A stretch of DNA of 64,000 nt from Malania oleifera. Its lineage: Eukaryota; Streptophyta; Magnoliopsida; Santalales; Ximeniaceae. The notes under the pieces were generated by a model, which saw nothing but the letters and a program-made list of their open reading frames with translations, had not been told where the DNA came from and made no database searches. Location of the stretch: contig NC_080420.1 in NCBI RefSeq assembly GCF_029873635.1, positions 52,281,457 through 52,345,456 on the forward strand. Reading direction: 5' to 3'. Shown piece by piece: positions 36,156 to 46,779 of the stretch. Each line of letters begins with the position of its first letter. Positions within the stretch are counted from its first letter, which is position 1. Position numbers and translations under genes: made by a program.

Positions 36156-36311
36156 GTATTTTTTTTAATGGATGTGTGACTAGAAGTACGTGAAATCGAA
36201 CCCTACAAGAAACTTGGAGTGGAAAGAAGCCAAACAACTTTCATTTGAGGGTGTTTGAAAGCATAGCATATATACATGCAGTAGATAAAAGGCATTTCAA
36301 GCTGGATGACA
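36156..36311 (+). pseudogene. copia A integrase, 3' fragment
   Basis: Continues the integrase frame cut at 28081: a TRST..NRTLQETWSGKKPN block, HLRVFESIAYIHA and KRHFKLDDKS, which match the copia integrase C-terminal region (TPxEAWxGxKPxVxHLRVFG). Homology stops at about 36311, where Sirevirus gag sequence begins without a recognisable LTR or target duplication: a deletion or recombination joint. Confidence 0.8.
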
Positions 36312-37115
36312 AAAGTTAGAACTATATCTTCATCAGACATGGGGAACGAGTCAAGCGAACAAGAAATAGCGAATATGTGCTTCATGGCAAATAATGAAGA
36401 GGTAAATTCTTACTACTCCTCATCAACGGAATCTAGTAACGAATCTTATGATGAATCTTGCGATAGCATGCCTTCCTATACAGAACTACAAGCTGAGTTA
36501 TTTGTCTTACATAAAAGGTTTATCAAAGTCTCTAAAAGAAACATAACCTTGAAAGAACAAAATGAAAAACTAACAAAACAACTTGAATTTTCTAAATCCA
36601 ATGAAAAGGAAAAAGAATCTCATATTAAAAAGTTAAAGGAGAAAATAGAAGATATGACTCAAGAAATAGTCAAAACACAAGTAGATGATCAAAATAAAAC
36701 AGATTTAAAAATAATTGAACTTAAGAAGATAATAGAAGATAAAGAGAAAATCATTTATAACTAACCCAAAGGAAAAGAAAATTTTGAAAAGATGATTGAA
36801 CAATAAAAATTGCATGGAAATAGAGAAGGAATTGGATATAATGGAAAAACAAATAAATGAAGTAAGAAGTTATTCATGGGATATTTTGTTAAAGAAGCAA
36901 AGTACAATGCTAGTACTTCCTCAACCAATATACATGAACATACAACTTGCTACATGCGAAAGAATAAAGAACATGTGATGTTTAACTGCCCACTCAAAAG
37001 GAGATATGTTAAATTTCAAAATGAATGGAAAGTAAATAATGGAACTAGAAATAATTCAAAGAAAGTAAAGAAAATTTGGGTTCCAAAAACTAACACCATG
37101 AATCCTTCATTGTAG
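36312..37115 (+). pseudogene. Sirevirus gag, C-terminal part
   Basis: Begins with the acidic segment SSDMGNESSEQEIANMCFM and a Ser/Glu-rich stretch, then YTELQAELFVLHKRFIKVSK and a long Lys/Glu coiled coil (to about 36760). A frame change leads to 36876-37115 with a degenerate knuckle (CYMRKNKEHVMFNC, second Cys lost) and the KKIWVPK motif that closes Sirevirus Gag. The capsid half is missing here but a capsid half of the same type lies at 43794-44478, beyond the LTR. Confidence 0.85.
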
Positions 37116-39938
37116 GTGTGCTTTAGGACAACACCATCAAGGGAAAAGTGGTACTTGGACAGCGAGTGTTCAAGACACATGACTGAAGATAGGACCAAGT
37201 TCACCACACTAAAACAAAAAGAAGGGGGATATGTAACCTTCGGTGACAAAGCCAAAGGTAAAATTGTTGGCATTGGTAAAATAGTAAAGAACCCTCTCTT
37301 ACAATTGATGATGTTATGTTGGTAGAAGGTTTAAAACATAATCTTTTGAGTATTAGTCAATTAAGTGACAAAGGTTTTCAAATAATTTTTAAGAAAGATA
37401 AATGCATTATTCAAAATCCTAAGAATGATGAAACCTTATTCATAGCTCATAGGGTAAATAACATATATTGTATAAATCTTGATAACCTAGTTAATCAAAA
37501 TGTGACATATTTGGCTGCTATGAATGAAACTAGTTGGCTTTGGCATAGGAAATTAGGACATGCAAGCATGGACCTATTATCTAAACTATCCAAGAAAAAT
37601 TTAGTAAAAGGATTACCAAATACAAAATTTATAAAAGATAAGATTTGTGATGCATGCCAATGGGAAAACAAATCAAGACAAGTTTTAAAAAGAAGTACAT
37701 ATCAACTAGTAGGACCTTAGAACTCTTGCACCTAGACTTATTTGGTCCTACTAGAACACAAAGCTTAGGAGGCAAAAAATATGACTTTGTGATTATAGAT
37801 GATTATTCAAGATATACTTGGGTATTATTCTTAGTAAATAAAGATGAAACTTATAACATGCTAATAACTCTATGCAAGAAACTACAAAATGAAAAAGGCT
37901 ATAACATAACTAACTTTAGGAGTGATTAAGGTAGAGAGTTCAAAAACAAAGATGTTGACAAATTCTGTAATGATCATGGTATAAACCATAACTTCTCAAC
38001 ACTTAGAACTCCAGAACAAAATGGAGTTGTTGAGAGGAAAAATAGAACTCTTTAAGAAATGGCAAGAATCATGTTAAATGAAAATGATTTACCTAAGTAC
38101 TTTTGGGCTCAAGCTGTAAATACAGCTTGTTATGCTATAAATAGGGTGTCTATTAGATCAAGTCTAGACAAAACACTTTATGAACTATGGAAAGGTAGAA
38201 AACCCAACATAGCTTACTTCCATGTATTTGGATGTAAAGGTTTTGTTTTCAATAATAAAGATGGTCTAGGTAAATTTGTTGCAAAATCATATGAAGGCAT
38301 TTTCTTAGGATATTCTACAAATATTAAAGCCTATGGGGTTTATAATAAAAGAACACTTACTATCGTTGAATACATACATATAACTTTTTATGAATCAAAA
38401 CACTATGTCAAAGAAATTAAGAATGATGAAAGAGAAAATATCTCACAAAAAGAAGAAAATCTTGAAATAAAAGAAGCAAAACAATGATGAAACTTCAAAT
38501 GAAAACCCCATAGAAAACCAAGAACTACCAAAAGAATGGAATTACAAAAGAATGGAATTATGTTAAAAGTCATCCAAAAGATCAAATTCTTAGAGAACCA
38601 TCAAAAGAAGTAACCACTAGAGCATCATTGAAAAATATATGCAACCACTATGCATTTTTATCTCAAGATGAACCCAAGAACATTGAAGAAGCCTTAAATG
38701 ATGATTCTTGGATTACGGCTATGCAAGAAGAACTAAATCGATTTGAAAGAAGTCAAGTATGGCAACTAGTACCTAAACCCAAAGAACATTCAATCATAGG
38801 AACTAAATGGGTCTTTAGAAATACGAAGGATGAAAATGGGGTAGTTGTTAGAAACAAAGCTAGGTTAGTAGCTCAAGGTCATAATCAAGAAGAAGGTATC
38901 GATTATGAAGAAACCTTTGCACCCGTAGCAAGAATGGAAGCAATAAGGATGCTCCTAACCTATGCAGCCCATAAGGATTTTAAACTATACCAAATGGATG
39001 TAAAAAGTGCATTCTTAAACGGATATATAAATGACAAAGTTTATGATAAACGACCTCCAGGTTTTGAAGACACAAAAAATCCCAATCATGTATACAAGTT
39101 AATACAAGCTTTGTATGATTTGAAACAAGCTCCTAGAGCTTGGTATGAAAGACTAAGCAAATTTTTACTCAAAAATGATTTTTTAAGAGGAAAGATAGAT
39201 AGCCTTCTATCATAAAATCTAAAAATAAAGATATGCTAATAGTACAAATCTATGTTGATGATATCATATTTGGTGCAACACATGAAGAATTATGTAAAGA
39301 ATTTGCTGCATGTATACAAAGAGAATTTAAAATGAGTATGATGGGAGAGTTGAATTAATTCCTAGGATTACAAATTAAACAAGCTAAGAATGGAACATTC
39401 ACTTGATCTAAGCTTATGGTATCCAAAGGGAATAGATTTTAAAATGATAAACTATTCAGATGCAAATTATGCTGGATGCAAAATAGATAAAAAGAGCACT
39501 AGTGGGACTTCTCACTTTCTAGGAGACTCACTAGTCTCCTGGTTTCCAAAGAAACAAAATTCCGTGGCATTAACCATTGCTGAAGTAGAATACATAGCAG
39601 CTGGAAGTTGTTGCGCCCGAACATTATATATGAAACAACAATTAAGAGATTTCAATCAATATCAAACAATCCCAATAAAATTCAACAACATAAGTGCCGT
39701 AAATATTTCAAAAAATCTGGTATCTCACTCAAGAACAAAACATATTGACATAAGACATCACTTCTTAAGAAATCATGTACAAAACGAGGACATAATTCTA
39801 GAATTTGTCAATACAAATGATCAATTAGAGAACATATTCACAAAACCACTCTATGAGGATCGATTTATATTCATTAGACGAGAATTAGGAATGATGCATG
39901 TTCGAGATGTTGTGTGGAGAAGTTTTTTTTTTTTTTAA
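37116..39938 (+). pseudogene. Sirevirus pol: protease, integrase, RT, RNase H
   Basis: Domains in order. Protease: WYLDSECSRHMT at about 37150; the catalytic D-S-G has become D-S-E. Pre-integrase zinc region: WLWHRKLGHASMDLL...CDACQ (37540-37660). Integrase: HLDLFGP, IIDDYSRYTWV, FRSD followed by a stop (37927), then PEQNGVVERKNRTL and FWAQAVNTACYAINR. RT: WVFRNTKDENG, KARLVAQGHNQEEGIDY, YQMDVKSAFLNG, ALYDLKQAPRAWY, a frameshift near 39190, then YVDDIIFG at about 39252. The RT-RNase H connector (about 100 residues) is deleted near 39400. RNase H: SDANYAGCKIDKKSTSGT, HIDIRHHFLRNHV. The enzymes would copy and integrate the element; stops, shifts and the deletion rule that out. Confidence 0.95.
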
Positions 39939-39949
39939 ATGTGCTTGGC

Positions 39950-40080
39950 AGGCGATTGCTACCTGGGTGACAGGCGACTACCATGCTACTGACTTGGTTC
40001 CTTTTGGGTTGACAGGTGCCTGCCTCCTCGTGGCAAGCGACTGCCTCGCGGTGGGTAAGGGTTTAAAACCCTATTATGTT
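39950..40080 (+). promoter_or_regulatory. internal GGCGACTGCC box cluster upstream of the envelope-like ORF
   Basis: At least four boxes such as GGCAGGCGATTGCTACC, ACAGGCGACTACC, GACAGGTGCCTGCC and GGCAAGCGACTGCC repeat the cluster found upstream of the LTR TATA box (42410-42600). They are followed by TTTAAAACC (40068-40076), a pyrimidine-rich leader and the ATG at 40259. This could be a second promoter for the envelope-like ORF; that role is inference. Confidence 0.5.
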
Positions 40081-40258
40081 TCATGATAACGGCCCTCAGG
40101 CACCTGCCACTTCTCCTCTTACTCTAAATCCTCTCATTCTTACTCTTCTTCAAACTCATTTCTCCTCCAAATCTGTCCAAAATTAGGTTCCAAACCAAAA
40201 ACCTACATCATCCTCATCAAATTCCTAAGGTTTCTCAGATTCAAATCTCAAAGAAAAC

Positions 40259-41471
40259 ATGCCACGAACAAAATCAGTGGCTAGCAAGGGTGCTTCTTCC
40301 TCTACATGCATCAACAACGATGAAGTAGAAAAATGGTTAGTAACTCCTCAAGCCAAAGTTCTCTATAGAAATCAAATCGCTTCATTGGAACCAATTCTAG
40401 GCAAAGTAATCATTGTTGCATTTTTCAATTCTGATTTTCCTGAAATCTTAAAGCTTTTTAAAGAAATTGGATAGAAAAGATTTATCACATATCAAGCCAA
40501 AGGGTATTATCCAAACTTGGTAAGGATCTTTTATGCTAACATGGAGAAACAAGACGATGGGTTAAAAACGAATATCCTAGGGCAGAGTATCCACCTCACT
40601 CCCATATATTTAGGAAAAATTCTTCTTGTTAAACTCGAAGATTTCGAAGTTCAAAATTTTGAAAAACAATGGATAATGGCCCAAGGATTCACCCCAGAGG
40701 CATTCTTACCTCTTGTAGTGACTGATACACCCCACTTATTTTGGAAATCCACCCATCTACAAATAGCTAAATCTTCAAGCCATAATTTTGTATAAACTGA
40801 TTACGTATAATATCCTACCATGATCCAATTCACATGATCATGTTTCCTTTCTAGATTGTTTCATCATGTGGTTTATTTTGAAAAAGAAAAATTTGGATCT
40901 TCCCAGTCTTCTCATCAAATGAATTGATATGAAAGTTGACGCTCCTTGCATTATTCTACCATATGCTAGGATTTTGAATATGGTATTTGCAAATTTTAAC
41001 ATCCTCACGCCATCTTTCAACTTCATTTGAAAAACCCATTACGACATATTTTCTAACACAATTCTTAAGCGCATGGGTTATAAGAAAACAACTCAAGGAT
41101 GGTTTCACAAGGGTCATCGACACCCCGCATCTGAGCCTCCTCCTCAGTCTTCTATGTCAGCTACTTCAGCACAGCCAAACCCAGATACTCCCTCTTGGTT
41201 ACTACCATTTTATACTCACTATATGAACTTCAGTGATGGGGTGCAATCTAGTCTTGGTACATTTTAGGAGAAGGTTTCCACTATGGAAACTCACTGCTCC
41301 ACTCTTACTTAGCAGGTTGATAAAATTGAAAAGCATTTGGCTAGCTCTTCTAAAGGTATGACACCGATGGATATCAACTCCGTTCCATCTAGTGATAATG
41401 AATCTGCTAAAAATTTTGAGGAACAAGAAGATAAAGACGATAGGAGTGCATCCAAGGAAGATTATGAATGA
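40259..41471 (+). pseudogene. Sirevirus envelope-like ORF
   Basis: The ORF lies between RNase H and the polypurine tract, where some Sireviruses carry an envelope-like gene. The start is the ATG at 40259 (basic, Ser-rich N-terminus). The frame has one in-frame stop at 40472-40474, then goes on to 40795 with VRIFYANMEKQDDG, as in the plant-specific putative transposon/envelope-like family. After several shifts, 41073-41471 encodes a Pro/Ser-rich linker, a short coiled coil (QVDKIEKHL) and an acidic tail. No transmembrane segment or signal peptide is evident, so an envelope function is not supported from sequence alone. Confidence 0.65.
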
Positions 41472-41953
41472 CGTGCTTATGATGTTTTTGTTGCTTTATC
41501 TTATGTATTAGTCCTAAATTTTTCTATGCATTTCACCGGACAACATATTTTTTGTTGTTCGTATTATATTCTGGAAGAACTTAAGTACTTTGTAGTTCAT
41601 ACTTAAATATGCTTTATGATGGATCACTCTCTTTTCCTTTTTGATTGATGTCCAAAGGGGGAGAGTGTTTGAGAGAGAGCGAAAAGAAACACATGATTGA
41701 CTACTTGATGTACTTAATGCTTGATACTTTATGCTTATGTTTGATTATATGATGATGTTTGAGTACTTTATAAAGGGGAGTATGATTGATACTTGATGCA
41801 TATGTTTGATGCTTGATACTTGAGAAATATGAATGTACTTTATGTTTAAAAATATTTTTCATTCATGCTTATTAAAATGGGGAGCCATGACTATTGTAAA
41901 AAGGGAGTACTTTAAAAAGTATTTTCTCATTTTTGCTCTAGATTTGTCATCAT

Positions 41954-41968
41954 AAAAAAGTGGAAGAT
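41954..41968 (+). other. polypurine tract
   Basis: AAAAAGTGGAAGAT-like purine run after TTTGTCATCAT, directly before the LTR start. It corresponds to AAAAAAGGGGAGAT at 23932. Confidence 0.8.
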
Positions 41969-43736
41969 TTTTTTCCTAACAAGGCTTAAAATTCTTATTT
42001 TGATGATAACAAATCAAGATAAGTTTGATATGGTTTTCAAGTTAAACTATTTCAGGAAGCAAGCAAAGCTCAAGCATTTCAAACTTAAAGGACAGTAAAG
42101 CTCATAATGGACATACTATATAAAAGCTTGAAGAATGAAAGTTGATTGAAAGCTCAAAGATGATATACAATCATGGAAAAGCAGGGATTTACATGAAGAT
42201 CAAAAGATTCGAGTTTTAAGGGTGTCTCTATGTAAGTACTTCATGTAAACCTCAATATAAATTGAATTGTAGCTCTTAGAAGTAAAAAGAAACTAAGAAG
42301 CACATTTTTGAAAGACCTTAAAATACGTTTTTAAATCACAATGATAAAAGGTATCAAAGGAAGAAAGTTTTCAAAGTAAAAAAAAACAAAACAAAGGAGT
42401 TATAAGAGCTAGGCGACTGCCCAATATAGGTAGTAGACTGCCAAAATAAAGGGAATTAAACTAGAGAGGCAGTAGGGTCCCGGGCGACTTCCTGAACCCT
42501 ATCAGGCGCCTGGGTGGTCAAGCCGAGTGACTGCCTGTGTCTTGGCAAGCGACTGCCAGCCTTCCAGATATATAGTTTTGACTATGGCAGGCGACTACCA
42601 CTCGAACAGATTTTTAAAAACTTAAATGGGAAGATTTTTTAAATGAGTTTCTTGGGCTCTACTCTTTTTGAAAACTTGATGTTTACTCTAAGTAAACTTG
42701 GGAGGCAAGATATTATCTTTTAAACATCTATAAATAGCCCCAAACTACAATGATTTTATTTACCAAGAAATTTTCCCACAATCATAGTACTCTCAAAGCT
42801 CTCAATCTCTTTTGTCCTTATCCTACGTTCACAATTGAATTACTGCTGATCCCAACTCCGAATTTGAGCATTCAAAGTTTTAATCGTTCAATACACGAAA
42901 GATATATTCAGTGATCTAAATTCAATTGAGCTTCAATCTCTTTATATTGATTTACATTGAAGTATATTTATGCTGAATATTGTACTAACTAGCTCTGTTG
43001 TGAGAATGTTTCTTGTACACAAAATTCTCTCTACTTTTTTCTTGTTTATAGATGATTCAAGGCTAGTGGATCATTGTGCCAAGCGAGGGGATATCATTTG
43101 GAGAGGCGGGCTCTAGCCCAATCGAAAGAGTGTTGTAAATGGTGTTGTTCCGCTCGACAAAGGAACTGACCTAGTGAATCCTTTGGTGGTTTGGCAAAGG
43201 CGAGGACGTAGGCTGGGTATAAGCGAAACCTCATAAAACCTTGTGTTCCTCTCTCTCTTCCATACTCTTTACTTTTTAGCATACTTTATAAACTGTGTGG
43301 ATGCTTTATAATTTCTAAATTCTTGAGTGTTTTGTTGTCAAATAGACTGGAAGATAATTTGTTTTGGTTTGATTAGCATTGATTACAGAAACTGAAAGGG
43401 GCTACGTTGGTTGATCTTCCTAAACTTATTAAACTGAAAGTTTTTTTAAAAGCTAAACATTGGGATGAAGTGTGATTGTGAATTTCAAACACAGGGCTTA
43501 TACAAATCCAACAAGCATTGCATATTACTATAGGGCTATTGTTATAAGAATCAAGTGCTTGGTTATTTTGTTTTGATTGTGGTTGATTTGGATTGATTGT
43601 TTTACACATATTTTGTGATTGTGTTTGGGTTGTGTTTATTTTTATATTTCTAAAGATTTAAAGAAAAACATAATTTTTTAAAAATAAATAAATTCACCCC
43701 CGCCCTCGCCTTCTTGGGAACTATATCCTATTTTCA
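41969..43736 (+). repeat. single LTR of the permuted Sirevirus
   Basis: Starts TTTTTTCCTAACAAGGCTTA (mutated from TGTTGGCCTTACAAGG of family G) and ends CTATTTTCA before the PBS; 1768 bp. It has the GGCGACTGCC cluster (42410-42600), TATAAATA at 42729-42736 and GAGGACGTAGGC...CGAAACC at 43202-43230, followed by a pyrimidine tract and TTTTTAG. Being followed by a PBS and preceded by a polypurine tract, it serves as 3' LTR of the left part and 5' LTR of the right part. Confidence 0.9.
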
Positions 43737-43738
43737 AT

Positions 43739-43750
43739 TGGTATCTGAGC
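43739..43750 (+). other. primer binding site
   Basis: TGGTATCTGAGC, one base from the tRNA-Met site TGGTATCAGAGC, two bases after the LTR end. Confidence 0.85.
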
Positions 43751-43793
43751 TTAGTTATAGTAAATCTTAACAAGAAGCTATAAAAAGATCGAA

Positions 43794-44478
43794 TGGCACA
43801 CTTAGGAGTAGCTCCCTTTGGAGAGGGCCAATCCTCAACCTGACCACCTATCTTTTGTAAACATAACTATGCTTTTTGGAAAAAACAAATGCAAATCTAT
43901 CTTCAACATATAGATTGGAAAGTTTGGGAACTTGTTATGGATGGAGATCTAATTCCTACAAAAATAGTGGATGGAAAACAAATTCCTAAAGAGAAAAAAG
44001 ACTTGACCAATATAGACTACAAAATGCTACAAATAAATTCAAGTGCCATAAATGTCTTATATTGTGCTTTAGATGCAAATGACTTCAATAGAGTCATAGC
44101 CTGCAAAACGGCCAAAGAAATTTTGGACAAGTTAGAAGTAACTTACGAAGGAACGGTAGATGTTAGTGACAATATGATTGACATACTAACTAGTGAGCAT
44201 GAAGCTTTCAAAATGAGTCTGGATGAAACAATAACTAGTATGTATACTAGATTTACTCACATAATAAATTCTCTAAGTGCCTTAGGAAAGACCTATACCA
44301 CCTATGAAATGTTTCGGAAAATATTAATAGGCCTTCCCTCCATATAGGAACCAAAGGCCACTGCAATAACTAAAGGTAGAAACCTTAAGACTACCTCCCT
44401 AGATGAACTTATAGGTTCACTACTCACTTATGAATTGGCATTAAAAGAAAGAAACCCTGAACCTAAGAGGAGGTAGGT
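43794..44478 (+). pseudogene. Sirevirus gag, N-terminal (capsid) part
   Basis: The ATG at 43794 (MAHLGVAPFGEGQSS) parallels the G-element gag start; a stop follows soon, then the open frame 43889-44347 carries WKVWELVMDGDLIPTK, VLYCALDANDFNRVIACK, ILDKLEVTYEGT, YTRFTHIINSL and ILIGLPSI. After a stop it ends at LDELIGSLLTYELALKERN (44478), just before the zinc-knuckle part. That missing C-terminal half is what stands at 36312-37115. Confidence 0.9.
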
Positions 44479-44690
44479 ATCTCATTCTTACGTATTTTTC
44501 TATTACTGTTGCAATCTAAAGCCTCCCAAAGTTCCTAACTTAAGCATCAGAGTGATCTCCTGGAGTACACCTCCTCGTGTCCTCCAAGTCATTTACATTT
44601 GGTTCTTTTCAGGTGGTCATGGTTTAAAGACTATTCAGGAAAACCATTTGATTTTTAGCAGCAATAGTTGGCGCCATCTGTGGAAACTGC
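44479..44690 (+). mobile_element. gypsy LTR end with PBS-like site
   Basis: The stretch CTAACTTAAGCATCAGAGTG and the following CCTCGTGTCCTCC resemble the end of Tat/Retand-type gypsy LTRs (usual form CTAACTTAAGCATCGGAGTG). It leads to TTGGCGCCATCTGTGG at 44668-44683, one base from the common TTGGCGCCGTCTGTGG site. Only about 210 bp remain; no gag follows, since the PTEN2-like sequence starts at once. Confidence 0.6.
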
Positions 44691-44694
44691 GATG

Positions 44695-45690
44695 TTTTCC
44701 ATCATTGACCATGGACACATAACCTAATTCCAAGTCAGAATCCACTACAAGATACAAAAGCCACAGAAGTTTAAAAATCATTGATTCTAGATGCACGGAA
44801 TGCCCTTTCTTATTGATAGGTGCTAATTTCCAATGCCCAAGATTCAACACAATTTTTGCAATTATTGGTGCAACCAATTCCTTCATCTCTGTTGGAGTAT
44901 CTAGTAATCTTTAGGCATTAAATTCTTTGTTCTTTAATGCTTTTTTTTTTCTTTTTTTCTTTTTTGTAGAGGAAAGCACACCACTATGATCAGATATAGT
45001 GATAGAAGGTCTAATCCAATAGTGACACACCTATAAAGCTGGAATCCCATAAGCATGCACCTATGGCCAGGCTAGCTTTCTCCATTGAAGTATGTTAATT
45101 AAGGTATGCCTCAAAATATTTGACATACCTAATCTGACTTGGAATAACAAGCCCATTTCCATTAACATATATTTTTTGGTTGTAGTAATCAATAGACTCC
45201 TCGGTTGTAGGGAAGAATTTCAAAAAGAAGAGGAGGTTAAAAATCATCAATCATGTCCTAGCCATTCCAGCCTTACAGTGCACAACCACAACATTTTCAA
45301 TATCCTCTTTCAACCATGAGTGCACTTTGGAAAAATGATATTATTAATTAGATGGGAGGGTAATTATGATCATCGAAGGGAAACTAGCCAACTTTCCTTT
45401 AAATAGTGATGCATTATATAGCCTCTTAGAGCAAAGATTATATACCTTGTATTTGTCCTTGTGAGGGGTTTCGGAGAATTTGATGACTTCTTCCATGTTA
45501 TTTTGGTAAAATCTCTCAACATATCCGAAAAACCAGAACTCATGTCACCAATAAGAACCCATAGAAATTATGTTCTCTGGTATCTTTTTTTGTTTTAAGA
45601 GACAACATGCTGAGCCTTGACCTATACAACCTTCACAGCATTCATACCCATACAAAGTTTAATTGAAGATTCCTTTGTATTAGGCCACTA
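44695..45690 (-). pseudogene. PTEN2: PTEN2-like phosphatase pseudogene, apparently intronless
   Basis: Read from 45690 down the minus strand, blocks of plant PTEN2 appear in order: NAVKVV.VKAQHVVS and NKKRYQ (about 45620), ENIISMG, GYVERFYQNNMEEVIKF, HKDKYKVYNLCSKRLYNASL (about 45430), SWLKEDIENVVVVHCKAGMA (45254-45310), FLKFFPTTEESIDYYNQK, PSQIRYVKYFE, then C2-domain pieces RCMLMGFQLYRC, RPSITISDHSGVL and RTKNLMP. PTEN2 dephosphorylates phosphoinositides; HCxxGxxR is its catalytic P-loop. Here the P-loop Gly codon after ART is TGA, and frame shifts and further stops follow. The blocks join without introns, suggesting a processed copy. The N-terminal region was not found. Confidence 0.85.
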
Positions 45691-46779
45691 CTTTCTGCAA
45701 CCAATGCTCAACAAAACTAATAATCATTTCTAATTTCTTACTTGCCTGCAAATCTGCAAAATCATTTAAGTTCTACATCAGCAAGTTTTTTCCAAGCCAT
45801 TAAAATCATGAAAGGCTTCTCTATAGATGACATGCATTGCTTCAAGAAACAAGCTAATATTTACATCATCTATTATTGTGGTGCCTATCCCCAAGTTTGT
45901 TTTACAAGCCTTGACATCCAAAATCAACTCATGGCTTCTTTTTCCCTTCCACTGTTTCTATCTTCTATGAGAAAATTTGGAAAAATTAATTATTGACACC
46001 ACTTTTTTGTGTTCCTTGTGGTATTGGGATTATTCTCTTGCACGCAAATGCCTACCATGTTGATCTCACAGTAAGTGTAAACAATAAAATGTCCAGCAAT
46101 CTCTCAATCATGTATCTGCAAATTGTTTCCAGTGGAAACACTGTAGAACAAAATTTTGGGATGTTTTTGGTGCTGAAGATGGGCCAACACCAGAGCAATT
46201 TCCAAAGATGCCCCATGGTCTTCTCTATGTATGCACCTAGTGCATTATGCTTGCATGGTTCCAAGAAATATATATATGGGCAACAACATATCATAACATA
46301 TTGATCTTCCATACATTTTAAAGAATTCTAGAGAAGGAATTGTTATACATTTAAGGCTCTCCAAAATTTTGTGTACTTTATTCCAAATAATTATTAGGTC
46401 CACTGCCAAATTAGTCTTCTGTTGCCATATTTAAGGCTCTCTTAATTTAATATTTTAAGTAAAGCAAAATATACACAAACATGGTTTCAGTTCGAGAACA
46501 TTGTTGCTCTAACACTTCTGCCCCATGAAATAAAAGTTCTAAAGCATAGACCCAGAACCCTGGGGTTATTGGTGATAGGTTTCATGTTAATGGCATCTTG
46601 AGAACAATACCAACTTTCTCATTGCACATCAAGGTTAAGCTCGTTCTTCTTCCTTCTGGTTAATCACTCTATCGTTTCTAACTTTGATTCCCTGTTGAAC
46701 AATTTATCCACATATAGTTATCAAATGGAAGATGAAATATCGAACAATTCACAGCCGCCTTCATTAAATTCTGATTTTA
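45691..46779. other. no recognised gene
   Basis: Possibly upstream parts of the PTEN2-like copy or other host sequence. Several frames of 80-100 codons exist on both strands (for example 45993-46304 plus), but none shows a family motif I recognise. Confidence 0.4.

Larger units (their letters stand above)
36312..44478 (+). mobile_element. circularly permuted Sirevirus-type copia element
   Basis: Order on the plus strand: gag C-terminal part, protease, integrase, RT, RNase H, envelope-like ORF, polypurine tract, one LTR (41969-43736), PBS, gag N-terminal part. Gag is split between the two ends; compared with the G-element gag only about 75 codons (around the CCHC knuckle) are missing from the sum of both halves. 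Either a one-LTR circle integrated, or a tandem LTR-shared pair lost both outer ends. No target duplication was seen (left neighbour copia A, right neighbour a gypsy LTR end). Confidence 0.75.
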
